Source: Saccharopolyspora elongata (GTDB lineage Bacteria; Actinomycetota; Actinomycetes; Mycobacteriales; Pseudonocardiaceae). From it: 64,000 nt of DNA. Location: positions 89,276 through 153,275 of the forward strand of contig NZ_SMKW01000009.1 of the NCBI RefSeq assembly GCF_004348985.1, written 5' to 3'. The position numbers were made by a program, and so were the translations under genes. The notes under the pieces were generated by a model that saw only the letters and a list, made by a program, of their open reading frames with translations, did no database searches and was not told the DNA's origin. Shown piece after piece: positions 45,260 through 54,547 of the stretch (its first letter is position 1; the number at the start of each line of letters is the position of its first letter).

Positions 45260-45832
45260 TCAGGCGTGCTCCATGACGAGGACCGCTCGGGTGGCCGGTT
45301 CGAGGGCTTCGTACACGTGGGGCACGTCGCCGGAGAACGAGATGTAGTCGCCGACCTCGAGTTCCACCGGGTTCTCCTCCGGGCCCGCCAGCAGGCGTCC
45401 GGAAGTGAGGACGACGTGTTCCACCGACCCTGGGATGTGGGCGTCCGCGTGGCGGACTCCGCCCGGCTCCAGTTCGAGGACGTAGAGGTCGCGACGGGCC
45501 CCGGAGCGGCCGGAGGACAGCAGCGCCGCGGCGTAGGTCGACTGCTCCGAGCGCACGAGCGGGACCTGCCCGGCCCGGACGACCCGCACCTGCGGCGTCG
45601 GCGGGTCGACGAGGCGGCTGAAGGGCACGCCCAGCGCCACGCCCAGTGCCCAGAGCGTTTCCACGCTGGGGTTGCCGGTGCCGGATTCGAGCTGCGACAG
45701 GGTGGATTTCGCGATCCCGGCGCGCCGGGCGAGTTCGGTGAGGGTCAGCCCGGCGCGGTCGCGTTCGCGGCGCAGGGAGGCGGCGATGGTCTCCAGCGGC
45801 GGCGCGGCCGCCGTGTTCTCGGTCTCACTCAT
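45260..45832 (-). CDS. XRE-cupin transcriptional regulator
   Basis: 190 residues. Helix-turn-helix at about 17-70 (LRRERDRAGLTLTELARRAG then IAKSTLSQLESGTGNPSVET). The C-terminal cupin (HIPGSVEHVVLTSGRLLAGP, and VGDYISFSGDVPHVYEAL) probably senses a small ligand. Divergent from azlC across 69 bases, so it is almost certainly the regulator of the azlCD exporter. Confidence 0.94.
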   Translation of the reverse strand: MSETENTAAAPPLETIAASLRRERDRAGLTLTELARRAGIAKSTLSQLESGTGNPSVETLWALGVALGVPFSRLVDPPTPQVRVVRAGQVPLVRSEQSTYAAALLSSGRSGARRDLYVLELEPGGVRHADAHIPGSVEHVVLTSGRLLAGPEENPVELEVGDYISFSGDVPHVYEALEPATRAVLVMEHA

Positions 45833-45864
45833 GCCTGTTCGCTCTGTCGGTCCTTGAATTCGGT

Positions 45865-45901
45865 TTGACGAACAACGCCCTTGGTGTTCAGGATAACGAA
45901 C
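45865..45901 (+). promoter_or_regulatory. azlC promoter, probably giving a leaderless mRNA
   Basis: TTGACG at 45865-45870 and CAGGAT at 45889-45894 are separated by 18 bases. The -10 ends seven bases before the GTG at 45902, so transcription would begin at or next to the start codon, and no Shine-Dalgarno site is present. GTTCGCTCT (around 45837) and AGAGCGAAC (around 45914) flank the region as a 9-bp inverted pair. Confidence 0.5.
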
Positions 45902-46609
45902 GTGAGTACGTTAGAGCGAACGCGAGCGGGATTCTGGCGGGACGCGCTGGTGCGCGACGTGCTGTCGATGGCCCTGGCGATGGCCATCGTCGGCGCGTCG
46001 CTCGGCGCCATCGCGGTGAGCAAGGGCGTGCCGCTGTGGATGATCACGCTGATGGGCGCCGTCGTGTTCGCCGGCGGCTCGGAGTTCATGGTGGTCGGCC
46101 TGGTCACCGCGGGCGCCGCCCCGGTCACCGCGGTGCTCGGCGGCCTGATGCTCAACGCCCGCCACCTCCCGTTCGGCATGGCGGTCGGCGGCCTGCTGGA
46201 CCGCGGCTGGCCGAGCCGGCTGATCGGCAGTCACCTGATGGTGGACGAATCCGTGGCGTTCGCGCTGGCGCAGGGCACCACGGCGCAGAAGAAGCGCGCG
46301 TACTGGCTGACCGGCATCGCGCTGTACTGCGCCTGGGCCCCCTCGGTGTTCCTCGGCGGCCTGCTCGGCCAGAGCGTCGGCGATCCGGGGGCCTTCGGCC
46401 TGGATGCGGCGATGCCCGCGGCCCTGCTTGCCCTGATCATGCCGTCGCTGCGGGAGTTCCGGACCCTGCGGGCGGTCGCGGTGGGCGCGTTCGTGGCCTT
46501 GCTGACCACCCCGGTGCTGCCCGAGGGTCTGCCGGTGATGGCCGCGCTGGTCGGGCTCGCCGCCGCGCTGCCGCTGCCGAAGCGACTGGCGGGGGAGGAG
46601 GCCCGATGA
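45902..46609 (+). CDS. azlC: AzlC, branched-chain amino acid exporter large subunit
   Basis: 235 residues, seven or so membrane helices. LSMALAMAIVGASLGAIAVS, TLMGAVVFAGGSEFMVVGLV (with FAGGSEF, typical of AzlC), LMLNARHLPFGMAVG, and GSHLMVDESVAFALAQ are diagnostic. With AzlD it exports branched-chain amino acids or methionine. GTG start at 45902 without ribosome site; see the leaderless promoter. Overlaps azlD by ATGA. Confidence 0.93.
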   Translation: MSTLERTRAGFWRDALVRDVLSMALAMAIVGASLGAIAVSKGVPLWMITLMGAVVFAGGSEFMVVGLVTAGAAPVTAVLGGLMLNARHLPFGMAVGGLLDRGWPSRLIGSHLMVDESVAFALAQGTTAQKKRAYWLTGIALYCAWAPSVFLGGLLGQSVGDPGAFGLDAAMPAALLALIMPSLREFRTLRAVAVGAFVALLTTPVLPEGLPVMAALVGLAAALPLPKRLAGEEAR

Positions 46610-46917
46610 CTCTCGGCGTGATCTTCGCGCTGGCCGCCGGCACCTACGCCATGCGGCTGGCCGGCCCGCTGCTGCGCGGCCGGATCCAGATCTCCGAGCG
46701 GTTGGAGCAGCTGCTGTCGATCGCCGCGATCGTGCTGCTCGGCGCCTTCGTCGCCACCAGCACCGCGTTCGAGTCCGGCAGCTTCGCCGGCTGGGCCCGC
46801 TTCGCGGGCGTCGCGGTCGGCGGGGTGCTGGCCTGGCGGCGGGCGCCGTTCGTGTTGGTGGTGGCAGCCGCGGCGGCCACCACGGCCCTGCTGCGCCTCA
46901 CCGGCCTGGCGGGGTAG
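46606..46917 (+). CDS. azlD: AzlD, branched-chain amino acid exporter small subunit
   Basis: 103 residues with three to four helices ([39 protein letters not shown], then [20 protein letters not shown]). Size, sequence and the four-base ATGA overlap with azlC mark it as the small subunit. GGGGGAGGAG precedes the start. Confidence 0.93.
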   Translation: MTLGVIFALAAGTYAMRLAGPLLRGRIQISERLEQLLSIAAIVLLGAFVATSTAFESGSFAGWARFAGVAVGGVLAWRRAPFVLVVAAAAATTALLRLTGLAG

Positions 46918-46923
46918 GTCGCC

Positions 46924-46956
46924 GGAAATCGGGCCTTCGATTTCCATCGGAATTGC
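46924..46956. repeat. dispersed palindromic element, degenerate copy
   Basis: GGAAATCG and CGATTTCC keep the inner stem with loop GGCCTT (46924-46945). The right outer arm survives as ATCGGAATTGC, the left outer arm is lost. In the 118-bp space between azlD and pdxT. Confidence 0.6.
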
Positions 46957-47035
46957 AGCAGTCGGACTGCCGGGGGCCTGCGGGCCGCGCATCCCGGCCT
47001 TCGGTTGTGGACGGAAGTGCAGGAGAATCGGAACC

Positions 47036-47728
47036 GTGACGAAACCCGTGATCGGAGTCCTCGCTCTGCAAGGCGGCGTCGCCGAGCACCTGGCCGCGCT
47101 GGAGCGCAGCGGGGCCGATGCCCGGCCGGTTCGCCGAGCGGAGGAGCTGGCGGCGGTGCAGGGCATCGTGCTGCCGGGCGGCGAGTCGACCACCATGACC
47201 CGCCTGCTCGACACCTTCGAGCTCTACGAGCCGCTGCGCGAACGCCTCGCGGCGGGTCTGCCCGCGTACGGCTCGTGCGCCGGGATGATCATGTTGTCCC
47301 GCGAGGTGCTCGACAGTGACATTCGAGGGGACCGGGAACTGCCGGCGGTCCGCCCGCTGGGCGCGCTGGACGTCGTCGTGCGGCGCAACGCCTTCGGCAG
47401 GCAGGTCGATTCCTTCGAAACGGACCTGGAATTCGCCGGCATTCCGGACGGCCCGGTGCACGCGGTGTTCATCCGCGCACCATGGGTCGAGAAGGTCGGT
47501 GCGGACGTCGAGGTGCTGGCCGAGGTGTCTGACTCGGGACCTGACTCGGGGCCCGATGACCCGGACACCACCGGGCGGGATGCGGCCGCCGGTAGGATCG
47601 TCGCGGTTCAGCAGGGACCGGTGCTCGCCACCGCTTTCCACCCGGAGCTGGTCGGCGGGGACGAGCGCGTGCACCGCTATTTCGTACAGATCGTCCGCGC
47701 GCGGCTTGGTTCCACGGCGCAGGCGTAG
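47036..47728 (+). CDS. pdxT: pyridoxal 5-phosphate synthase, glutaminase subunit PdxT
   Basis: 230 residues, slightly long. Class I glutamine amidotransferase: [37 protein letters not shown], the nucleophile Cys in [11 protein letters not shown], and the His-Glu pair in [16 protein letters not shown]. Hydrolyses glutamine and feeds ammonia to PdxS. Near residues 162-183 it carries an extra acidic stretch with a repeated DSGP, absent from most PdxT. GTG start. Followed 15 bases later by yebC. Confidence 0.97.
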   Translation: MTKPVIGVLALQGGVAEHLAALERSGADARPVRRAEELAAVQGIVLPGGESTTMTRLLDTFELYEPLRERLAAGLPAYGSCAGMIMLSREVLDSDIRGDRELPAVRPLGALDVVVRRNAFGRQVDSFETDLEFAGIPDGPVHAVFIRAPWVEKVGADVEVLAEVSDSGPDSGPDDPDTTGRDAAAGRIVAVQQGPVLATAFHPELVGGDERVHRYFVQIVRARLGSTAQA

Positions 47729-47743
47729 AAAGACGGAGGAGAG

Positions 47744-48496
47744 ATGAGCGGCCACTCCAAGTGGGCCACCACCAAGCACAAGAAGGCCGCCCTCGACGCC
47801 AAGCGCGGCAAGCTCTTCGCGAAGCTGATCAAGAACATCGAGGTTGCCGCTCGTACCGGTGGGGGCGATCCCGAGGGCAACCCGACCCTGTACGACGCCA
47901 TCCAGAAGGCGCGCAAGAACTCGGTCCCGATGGACAACATCGAGCGCGCCCGCAAGCGCGGCGCGGGTGAAGAGGCCGGCGGCGCCGACTGGCAGACGAT
48001 CATGTACGAGGGCTACGGCCCCAACGGCGTCGCAGTGCTGGTGGAGTGCCTGACCGACAACCGCAACCGCGCCGCGGGCGAGGTGCGCACCGCGATGACC
48101 CGCAACGGTGGCTCGATGGCCGACGCGGGCTCGGTGTCCTACATGTTCACCCGCAAGGGCGTCGTGCTGCTGCCGAAGAACGGGCTCAGCGAGGACGACG
48201 TGCTCTCCGCGGTGCTGGAGGCAGGTGCCGAGGAGATCAACGACCTCGGCGAGAGCTACGAGATCCTGGCCGACCCGGCAGACCTGGTCGAGGTGCGCAA
48301 GGCGCTGCAGGCGGCGGGCATCGAGTACGACTCGGCGGAGTCGAACTTCCTGGCCTCGGTTAACGTCGAGCTCGACGCCGACGCGGCCCGCAAGATCTTC
48401 AAGCTGATCGACGCCCTCGAGGACTGCGACGACGTGCAGAACGTCTTCGCCAACTTCGACGTGTCGGACGCGGTGCTCGAAGAGGTCAACGCGTAG
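47744..48496 (+). CDS. yebC: YebC/TACO1-family protein
   Basis: 250 residues. The invariant start [20 protein letters not shown] and the segments [18 protein letters not shown] and [20 protein letters not shown] identify it. Family members act on ribosomes to help translate polyproline stretches, or regulate transcription; the exact role here is not known. GGAGGAG before the ATG. Placed between pdxT and ruvC as in other actinobacteria. Confidence 0.97.
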   Translation: MSGHSKWATTKHKKAALDAKRGKLFAKLIKNIEVAARTGGGDPEGNPTLYDAIQKARKNSVPMDNIERARKRGAGEEAGGADWQTIMYEGYGPNGVAVLVECLTDNRNRAAGEVRTAMTRNGGSMADAGSVSYMFTRKGVVLLPKNGLSEDDVLSAVLEAGAEEINDLGESYEILADPADLVEVRKALQAAGIEYDSAESNFLASVNVELDADAARKIFKLIDALEDCDDVQNVFANFDVSDAVLEEVNA

Positions 48497-48678
48497 AGCC
48501 TGTTTCCAGGCTCGTTTTGCGTGGCGGTGCGGGTAGCGGAACCTCAGACGCCGTCTGGCTGTGGGATCCCCGATTTGTGTATGTCCAATACGCGGCTTCG
48601 GGGCTGTCCTCGCCAGACGACGTCTGAGAACCCGCGGCGGTGCCGGTTGCGAGGGTGGGCCAAGCGGCTGCGCCGCTT
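48496..48678 (+). repeat. structured intergenic element, full copy 1
   Basis: Begins on the last base of the yebC stop. Stem H1: GAGCCTG/CAGGCTC on TTTC. Block A: GCGTGGCGGTGCGGGTAGCG then GAACC. Outer stem TCAGACG/CGTCTGA (48544-48550/48621-48627) encloses H2, CCCCGA/TCGGGG (48568-48573/48598-48603), which presents TGTATGTCCAATAC. Block B: AACCCGCGGCGGTGCCGG (from 48629). Stem H3: AAGCGGC-TGC-GCCGCTT (48662-48678). The same order with different but paired stems is at 62636-62833. The remaining 48679-48881 has no gene I can see. Confidence 0.75.
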
Positions 48679-48881
48679 CAAAGAAAAAGCCCGCCCTACC
48701 ACGCCCAACTGCACCACTACCCCGCCGACGGGGAGTCGCGAAGTGGAGCCTCGCCGGGTTCCGCGTGTCGCCGAGGTCATGGCGGACACGTGGCGTGCTC
48801 GGCCCGCTCCCGCCGGTGTCCACAGTGGCCGACGCCCGGGTGCCGGCGGGAGCGGATCTGCTCCGCAGGCAGAATGGCGCC

Positions 48882-49382
48882 GTGGTCGACACGGATGAGG
48901 CTCTGCGCAAGTGGATGGTGAACACCGCGGACAAGCACGGGGCCGCGGTGATGCACGTGGCGGGCGACGACAGCGGCGCGGCGTACGCGTTCTCGGTCGG
49001 CGCGTGGCGGCGCTTCGGCAAGCCCGAGGTCGTCGTGATCGGTCTGCCCAAGGAGGTCGCGCACGCGGTGGTCAACACCTACGTGCAGCGGGTCGGTGGC
49101 GGCGAGCGGTTCCAGCCGGGGCAGCTCTACGACGGCTTCCTGCAGGGCTGCCCGGTCACCTTCGAGAAGGTCGCGCTGCAGCACTACCCGGAGTACCTGG
49201 GCAGCGCGTTCCTGGTCTACAACGGGCCGGACTTCCCGGCGGTGCAGCTGATCGCCTCCAGCCCGGACGACGGCAAGTTCCCGTGGCAGCCCGACGCGCC
49301 GGGCGGTTTCCGCGAGTACCAGCCGGTCCTGACCGACAGCGGCCTCCCGGAATCCTGGACGCCCGGGACCGACGGTCCCTGA
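48882..49382 (+). CDS. DUF4262 protein
   Basis: 166 residues. [40 protein letters not shown] and [20 protein letters not shown] match the DUF4262 layout (a YxxTVG-like start strand, PELxVxGL, and aromatic end). Function unknown. GTG at 48882 ([20 protein letters not shown]) has no clear ribosome site, so a start a few codons off is possible. Sits between yebC and ruvC, where most relatives have nothing or other genes. Confidence 0.75.
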   Translation: MVDTDEALRKWMVNTADKHGAAVMHVAGDDSGAAYAFSVGAWRRFGKPEVVVIGLPKEVAHAVVNTYVQRVGGGERFQPGQLYDGFLQGCPVTFEKVALQHYPEYLGSAFLVYNGPDFPAVQLIASSPDDGKFPWQPDAPGGFREYQPVLTDSGLPESWTPGTDGP

Positions 49383-49461
49383 CCGGCGAGGAACCGCGCG
49401 ATCTGACCCGGTCGGGTGAGGCGCGTGCGTGTCGGTGTGGTCGCGGGCTCCGGCGGTTCGA

Positions 49462-49483
49462 TAGGGTTCGAACGAGTGTTCAT
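49462..49483 (+). promoter_or_regulatory. LexA (SOS) box and -10 element of ruvCAB
   Basis: TCGAAC-GAGT-GTTCAT at 49468-49483 matches the actinobacterial LexA box TCGAAC-N4-GTTCGA in 10 of 12 fixed positions. TAGGGT (49462-49467) directly before it can be the -10 hexamer, so LexA would block RNA polymerase. The ruvC GTG is 22 bases downstream. DNA-damage induction of ruvCAB is known in mycobacteria. Confidence 0.75.
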
Positions 49484-49504
49484 CAGGCGGGAGCAGGTGG
49501 CGTC

Positions 49505-50077
49505 GTGCGCGTGCTGGGAGTCGACCCCGGGCTGACCCGCTGCGGCCTCGGCGTGGTCGACGGCGGCCGCGGCCGCGAGGTCGCCTGCGTCGCGGTCGGC
49601 GTGGCGCGCACCCCGCCGGAGGACGAGCTGTCCAGCCGGCTGCTGGCGGTGTCCGAAGTGGTGGAGCAGTGGATCGACGCGCACCGGCCCGAGGTGGTGG
49701 CGATCGAGCGGGTCTTCAGCCAGCACAACGTGCGCACCGTGATGGGCACCGCGCAGGTCTCGGGCATCGTGGCGCTGGCGGCCGCCCGCCGCAAGCTGCC
49801 GGTCGCCTTCCACACACCCAGCGAGGTCAAGGCCGCCATCAGCGGTTCCGGCCGCGCCGACAAGCGCCAGGTCACCATGATGATCACCAAGATCCTCGGG
49901 CTGGCCGAAGCGCCCAAGCCGGCCGACGCCGCCGACGCGCTGGCGCTCGCGGTCTGCCACATCTGGCGCGCCCCGATGGCGGCCCGGCTCGCCGAGGCGG
50001 AGGCCAGGGCGGCCGAGCTCGCCCGGAACCACCGCGCCAGGCTGAAGGCCGCCGCGCAAGCCAACCGAAGATCGTGA
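49505..50077 (+). CDS. ruvC: RuvC, Holliday junction resolvase
   Basis: 190 residues, RNase-H fold. Acidic active site: [17 protein letters not shown] (Asp7), [20 protein letters not shown] (Glu), and [17 protein letters not shown] (two Asp). It cuts four-way DNA junctions bound by RuvAB after recombination. GTG start with GGGAGCAGG upstream. First gene of ruvCAB; SOS box upstream. Confidence 0.97.
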   Translation: MRVLGVDPGLTRCGLGVVDGGRGREVACVAVGVARTPPEDELSSRLLAVSEVVEQWIDAHRPEVVAIERVFSQHNVRTVMGTAQVSGIVALAAARRKLPVAFHTPSEVKAAISGSGRADKRQVTMMITKILGLAEAPKPADAADALALAVCHIWRAPMAARLAEAEARAAELARNHRARLKAAAQANRRS

Positions 50078-50088
50078 TGTTCGTCTTC

Positions 50089-50172
50089 GAAGCGGCGAAG
50101 CCGCTCAGCCCACGTGCGCAAGGTGACCACCGGCGGGTTCCGAGGTTCCGCTGAGCGACCACCTGCGCAGAA
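50089..50172 (-). repeat. structured intergenic element, shortened inverted copy 3
   Basis: On the minus strand: block A (TGCGCAGGTGGTCGCT, then CAGCGGAACCTC), directly followed by block B (GAACCCGCCGGTGGTCACC, TTGCG, GTGGGC), then stem H3 AGCGGC-TTC-GCCGCT (50091-50105). Block order and spacing match copies 1 and 2, but H1 is not evident and the middle part with H2 is absent. It lies between ruvC and ruvA, pointing against them. Confidence 0.65.
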
Positions 50173-50205
50173 CTAGCCCATGAACAGGTTTGGAGGGATT
50201 TCCCG

Positions 50206-50805
50206 ATGATCTCCACGGTCCGGGGTCCGGTGCTGTCCATCGGGCTGGACCACGCCGTGATCGAAGTCGGCGGCGTGGGCATGGCGGTGCACGCCACTCC
50301 GGTGACGCTGGCCGCCCTGCGCCGCGGCGAGGAAGCGCGGCTGTGGACGTCGCTGATCGTGCGCGAGGACTCGCTGACGCTCTACGGCTTCGCCGACGCC
50401 GAGGCCCGCGACCTCTTCGTGCTGCTGCAGACGGCCTCCGGGGTCGGCCCGCGGCTCGCGCTGGCCACGCTCGCGGTGCTCGCGCCCGACCAGCTCTGCC
50501 ACGCGCTGGCCGACGGCAACCTGACTGTGCTCACCCAGGTGCCCGGCATCGGCAAGAAGAGCGCCGAGCGGCTGATCCTGGAGCTGCGCGACAAGGTCGG
50601 CGTGGTGGCCGGGACCGCGGCCGGACCGGCTGCCTCGCCGGATCGCGGCCGGGTGCGTTCCGAGGTCTCCGAGGCGCTGGTGGGGCTGGGCTTCTCGGCC
50701 AAGCAGGCCGAGCAGAGCGTCGAGGCGGTGCTGGCCGCCGGCAACGGCAACCTGGACACCTCGGCGGTGCTGCGCAAGGCGCTGGCCACGCTGGGCCCGA
50801 AGTGA
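50206..50805 (+). CDS. ruvA: RuvA, Holliday junction binding subunit
   Basis: 199 residues. N-terminal OB fold ([20 protein letters not shown]), two helix-hairpin-helix motifs ([20 protein letters not shown] and [20 protein letters not shown]), and the C-terminal domain III that stimulates RuvB ([20 protein letters not shown]). Clamps four-way junctions and loads RuvB. ATG with GGAGGG upstream. RuvB follows ten bases later. Confidence 0.97.
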   Translation: MISTVRGPVLSIGLDHAVIEVGGVGMAVHATPVTLAALRRGEEARLWTSLIVREDSLTLYGFADAEARDLFVLLQTASGVGPRLALATLAVLAPDQLCHALADGNLTVLTQVPGIGKKSAERLILELRDKVGVVAGTAAGPAASPDRGRVRSEVSEALVGLGFSAKQAEQSVEAVLAAGNGNLDTSAVLRKALATLGPK

Positions 50806-50815
50806 GGCCGGCCTG

Positions 50816-51886
50816 ATGCACGAGGACAACGACGAATGGCCGCCGTCCGCTGACGGCGTCGCCCTGACCCCGCAGCAGGACCTGGGCGATCAGGACGTCG
50901 AGACGACGCTGCGCCCGCGCAAGCTGAGCGAGTTCGTGGGCCAGGCCCGCGTGCGCGAGCAGCTGGAGCTGGTCCTGCACGGCGCGCTCAAGCGCGGCGA
51001 ACAGCCCGACCACGTGCTGTTCTCCGGCCCGCCCGGGCTGGGCAAGACCAGCCTGTCGATGATCATGGCGACGGAGCTGGGCGCCTCGATCCGGGTCACC
51101 TCCGGCCCGGCGCTGGAACGCCCCGGCGACCTCGCGGCGATGCTGTCCAACCTCGCCGAGGGCGACGTGCTGTTCATCGACGAGATCCACCGGATCGCCC
51201 GGCCCGCCGAGGAGATGCTCTACCTGGCGATGGAGGACTACCGGGTGGACATCGTGGTCGGCAAGGGCCCGGGGGCGACCAGCATCCCGCTGGAGCTGGC
51301 CCCGTTCACGCTGGTCGGGGCCACCACCCGGTCCGGCGCGCTGACCGGGCCGCTGCGCGACCGGTTCGGCTTCACCGCGCACATGGAGTTCTACTCCGCG
51401 ACGGAGCTGGAGCTGGTGGTGCGCCGCTCGGCCGGGATCCTGGGCGTGGACCTGCGCGACGACGGGGCGACCGAGATCGCCCGCCGGTCCCGGGGCACGC
51501 CGCGGATCGCCAACCGGCTGCTGCGGCGGGTCCGGGACTTCGCGGAGGTGCGCGCCGACGGCGTGGTCGACCGCGAGGTCGCGCGCGCCGCGCTGGCCGT
51601 CTACGACGTCGACGAGATGGGCCTGGACCGGCTGGACCGGGCGGTGCTCGCCGCGCTGGTCAAGTCGTTCCACGGCGGCCCGGTGGGGGTTTCGACGCTG
51701 GCGGTCGCGGTCGGCGAGGAGCCGAGCACGGTCGAGGAGGTCTGCGAGCCCTACCTGGTGCGCGCGGGCATGATCGCCCGCACCCCGCGCGGCCGGGTCG
51801 CGACGGTCGCCGCGTGGCAGCACGTGGGCCTCACGCCGCCGCAGCACGCGCCCGGCGAAGCACAGACCGACTTCTTCGCCGAGTGA
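50816..51886 (+). CDS. ruvB: RuvB, Holliday junction branch migration ATPase
   Basis: 356 residues, AAA+ motor. [20 protein letters not shown], Walker [18 protein letters not shown], Walker [20 protein letters not shown], sensor [20 protein letters not shown], then the winged-helix end ([20 protein letters not shown] and [16 protein letters not shown]). It drives branch migration with RuvA. ATG at 50816. Confidence 0.98.
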   Translation: MHEDNDEWPPSADGVALTPQQDLGDQDVETTLRPRKLSEFVGQARVREQLELVLHGALKRGEQPDHVLFSGPPGLGKTSLSMIMATELGASIRVTSGPALERPGDLAAMLSNLAEGDVLFIDEIHRIARPAEEMLYLAMEDYRVDIVVGKGPGATSIPLELAPFTLVGATTRSGALTGPLRDRFGFTAHMEFYSATELELVVRRSAGILGVDLRDDGATEIARRSRGTPRIANRLLRRVRDFAEVRADGVVDREVARAALAVYDVDEMGLDRLDRAVLAALVKSFHGGPVGVSTLAVAVGEEPSTVEEVCEPYLVRAGMIARTPRGRVATVAAWQHVGLTPPQHAPGEAQTDFFAE

Positions 51887-52213
51887 TCCAATAGTGACAA
51901 ATCGCCGATACTGTGTGCGTCGCCCAGCCATCGGCTCGCAGGCGGGGCGCTGGTCCGTGCTTGCGGCGTGACGTTATCCTCCTCACGTCCCGCTCGGTGG
52001 TGGTGAACCGCGCGAGGCGGCACCGCCGGACGGGTGGTGAGCCGCGCGGCAGGCACGAACCGCGCCCCGCGCGAGAGCGGGGAGACTCTCCTGGTTCCCA
52101 GCGGGAGAGGACGTCGACCCGAGTTGACCTGGCACACTGGGGCAGAACATCCGAACAATTCGGGCGCAGTACTGCGAGGGCTGGGCCCCGAAGCGTCCGC
52201 TGAACGGAGCACG
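51887..52213. other. long leader/intergenic region before yajC
   Basis: 327 bases, no protein-coding frame with support. It should hold a promoter for yajC: TTGACC at 52124-52129 is a -35 candidate, but the -10 at the right distance (ACATCC) is weak. Several short GC-rich dyads (for example GGGGAGA with TCTCC near 52079-52091) suggest a folded leader, though no riboswitch class that I know fits. Confidence 0.4.
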
Positions 52214-52615
52214 ATGGACCTCCAATCCCTGATTCTTCCGCTGCTGATCGTCCTGCTGGCGGTGCCGCTGTTCCTGCAGGCCCGCAAGCAGAAGCGCGCC
52301 GTGGCCGAGCAGCAGAAGCTGCAGAACTCGATCGAGCCGGGCGACAAGGTGATGACCACCTCCGGTGTGTTCGGCAAGGTCGTCGCCACCAGCGACGACA
52401 CCATCGACCTGGAGCTCGCCCCGGGCATGACCACAACCTGGGTGCGCGCCGCGGTCCGCGAGAAGGTCACCACCGACAGCGCCCCGGCCGCCGAGGCGGT
52501 CGAGTCGGCTGAGTCGACCGAGTCGGCGAAGACCGAGGAGGCCCCGGCAGAGGCCGCGGTCCCCGAGTCGAAGGCCGAGATCGCCGAGCCGATCGAGAAG
52601 CAGAAGACCAACTGA
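52214..52615 (+). CDS. yajC: YajC, preprotein translocase accessory subunit
   Basis: 133 residues. One N-terminal membrane helix (SLILPLLIVLLAVPLFLQAR), the YajC core (QNSIEPGDKVMTTSGVFGKV then VATSDDTIDLELAPGM), and a long acidic Ala/Glu tail not seen in most YajC. Works with SecDF at the SecYEG channel. ATG with CGGAG upstream. Followed by its own hairpin before secD. Confidence 0.95.
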   Translation: MDLQSLILPLLIVLLAVPLFLQARKQKRAVAEQQKLQNSIEPGDKVMTTSGVFGKVVATSDDTIDLELAPGMTTTWVRAAVREKVTTDSAPAAEAVESAESTESAKTEEAPAEAAVPESKAEIAEPIEKQKTN

Positions 52616-52636
52616 CAGCAGGCGCAACGCCTCCCC

Positions 52637-52658
52637 CCGGGCGCCGCAGGGCGCCCGG
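52637..52658 (+). terminator. hairpin after yajC
   Basis: CCGGGCGCC-GCAG-GGCGCCCGG, a perfect 9-bp stem 21 bases past the yajC stop. It may end or attenuate transcription before secD. Confidence 0.6.
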
Positions 52659-52990
52659 CGGGCGGGTTCGCCGCAGCCAGGTCGTGACGCGGGCACCGGG
52701 TTTCCGGGCCCGCGTCCGTGCGTAGTCGTCGATCAACGCACGGTCGCCACCCGCATCGCCGGAGCCTGCGCCCGGCCTGTCAGACTGGACCGAAGGAATT
52801 CGGCGATCCGCCGCCCGGTGGTGGCGAAGATCGCCAACAGATCGCGCCGATCGGGGAACCTGGCGAGCCCGGCTGTAGGTTGGCGTCGGCGGGCGGAACC
52901 GCTCGCCGCAGCTTGCGCAGTTCGGCAGGCGACGCCTACGCGAACCGACCGCGCACCCGATACGGACCGTGGACAGGAGACTGACGCACC
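52659..52990. other. intergenic region before secD
   Basis: No gene seen in about 330 bases. GGAAC at 52856-52860 followed after 19 bases by GTT resembles an extracytoplasmic-function sigma promoter, and TAGGTT (near 52876) could be a vegetative -10; neither is secure. A small dyad GGCGA-AGA-TCGCC lies near 52824. AGGAG about 12 bases before the GTG is the secD ribosome site. Confidence 0.35.
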
Positions 52991-54547
52991 GTGGCACCTC
53001 CGGCCGGGCAGATTCGCCCAGGGCGTTATCTGGCGATCTTCGCGCTGATCGTCGTGGGGCTGTACGCACTGGTGTTCTTCACCGGTGATGGCAAGCCGAC
53101 GCCGAAGCTCGGGATCGACCTGCAGGGCGGCACCCGCGTGACGCTGACGGCCCGCACGCCGGACGGTCAGCCGCCCACCAACGAGTCGCTGAACCAGGCG
53201 CGGCAGATCATCGAGACCCGCGTCAACGGCATGGGCATCAGCGGTTCCGAGGTGACCCGGGACGGCAACAACCTGGTGATCACCGTGCCGGGCGAGGGCG
53301 GCGAGGAAGCCAAGCAGCTGGGGCAGACCGCCGAGCTGAACTTCCGCAAGGTCGTCAACGCGGTGCCCGCGGCGCAGCCGCCGGCGGGAACCACCCCGCA
53401 GGTCGCGCAGCAGCAGGGCCCGGGCGACCAGCAGAAGGCCATCGACGAGGCGAAGGCGCTCCGGCAGAGCACCGACCCGAACGTCCAGCTGCAGGCGCTG
53501 CAGTCGCTGAACTGCACCGCCGACGACCCGCTGCGCGGCAACGACGACCCGACGCTGCCGCTGGTGACCTGCGACCGCGAGGGCCAGCAGAAGTACCTGC
53601 TGGAGCCGGTGTTCCTGCCCGGCAAGGAGATCGCGAACTCGCAGGCCCAGCCGCCGAACCCGCAGGCCGGGACTCCGGGCTGGACGGTGTCGCTGGACTT
53701 CAAGAGCGAAGGCGCCAAGGTCTGGGCCGACTTCACCTCCGCCAACGTCGGCCAGCAGGCCGCGTTCGTGCTGGACACCGAGGTGGTGTCGGCGCCGCAG
53801 ATCCAGCAGGCGCTGCTGGGCGGCAACGCCAGCATCAACGGGCAGTTCAACCAGGAGAGCGCCACCGACCTGGCCAACATCCTCAAATACGGGTCGTTGC
53901 CGCTGGCCTTCGACCAGTCCGAGGCCGAGACGGTTTCCGCGACCCTCGGCGTGGCCTCGCTGGAGGCCGGCCTGATCGCCGGTGGCATCGGCCTGATCCT
54001 GGTCGCGGTGTACTGCCTGCTCTACTACCGGCTGCTGGGCATCCTGACCGTCCTGTCGCTGGTGCTCTCCGGCGGCGTGGTCTACGGCGTGCTGGTGCTG
54101 CTCGGCCGCTGGGTCGGCTTCACCCTCGACCTGGCCGGCATCGCCGGTTTCATCGTCGCGATCGGCATCACCGCCGACTCCTTCATCGTGTTCTTCGAAA
54201 GGCTCAAGGACGAGATCCGCGAGGGCCGGACGTTCCGCTCGGCCGTGCCGCGCGCCTGGACGCGGGCCCGGCGCACGATCCTGTCCGCCGACGCGGTCAG
54301 CTTCCTGGCCGCCGCCGTGCTGTACGTGCTCGCCGTCGGCCAGGTGAAGGGCTTCGCCTTCACGCTGGGCATGTCGACGGTGCTGGACCTGGTCGTGGTC
54401 TTCCTCGTCACGCACCCGCTGGTGGCGATGGCCTCGAAGAACAAGTTCCTGTCCAAGCCCTCGGTCTCCGGCCTGGGGGCGGTGCAACGGCTCGGTGACC
54501 AGACCCGGGCCGCCCGCAAGGCCGCGACCACCGCCAAGGAGGCGTGA
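52991..54547 (+). CDS. secD: SecD, protein export membrane protein
   Basis: 518 residues. One N-terminal helix, a large outer domain starting KLGIDLQGGTRVTLTARTPD (the D1 LGLDLxGG signature) and containing a Gln/Pro-rich insert near 120-150, then the five-helix RND-type membrane part with LEAGLIAGGIGLILVAVYCL and ITADSFIVFFERLKDEIREG. It uses the proton motive force to pull exported proteins. GTG start. Overlaps secF by GTGA, so the two are coupled. Confidence 0.97.
   Translation: MAPPAGQIRPGRYLAIFALIVVGLYALVFFTGDGKPTPKLGIDLQGGTRVTLTARTPDGQPPTNESLNQARQIIETRVNGMGISGSEVTRDGNNLVITVPGEGGEEAKQLGQTAELNFRKVVNAVPAAQPPAGTTPQVAQQQGPGDQQKAIDEAKALRQSTDPNVQLQALQSLNCTADDPLRGNDDPTLPLVTCDREGQQKYLLEPVFLPGKEIANSQAQPPNPQAGTPGWTVSLDFKSEGAKVWADFTSANVGQQAAFVLDTEVVSAPQIQQALLGGNASINGQFNQESATDLANILKYGSLPLAFDQSEAETVSATLGVASLEAGLIAGGIGLILVAVYCLLYYRLLGILTVLSLVLSGGVVYGVLVLLGRWVGFTLDLAGIAGFIVAIGITADSFIVFFERLKDEIREGRTFRSAVPRAWTRARRTILSADAVSFLAAAVLYVLAVGQVKGFAFTLGMSTVLDLVVVFLVTHPLVAMASKNKFLSKPSVSGLGAVQRLGDQTRAARKAATTAKEA

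Noticed and set aside
48496..48678. Structured element as an insertion sequence or tRNA-like gene
   Set aside because: No transposase frame, no target duplication visible, and no cloverleaf or TPsiC-loop pattern.
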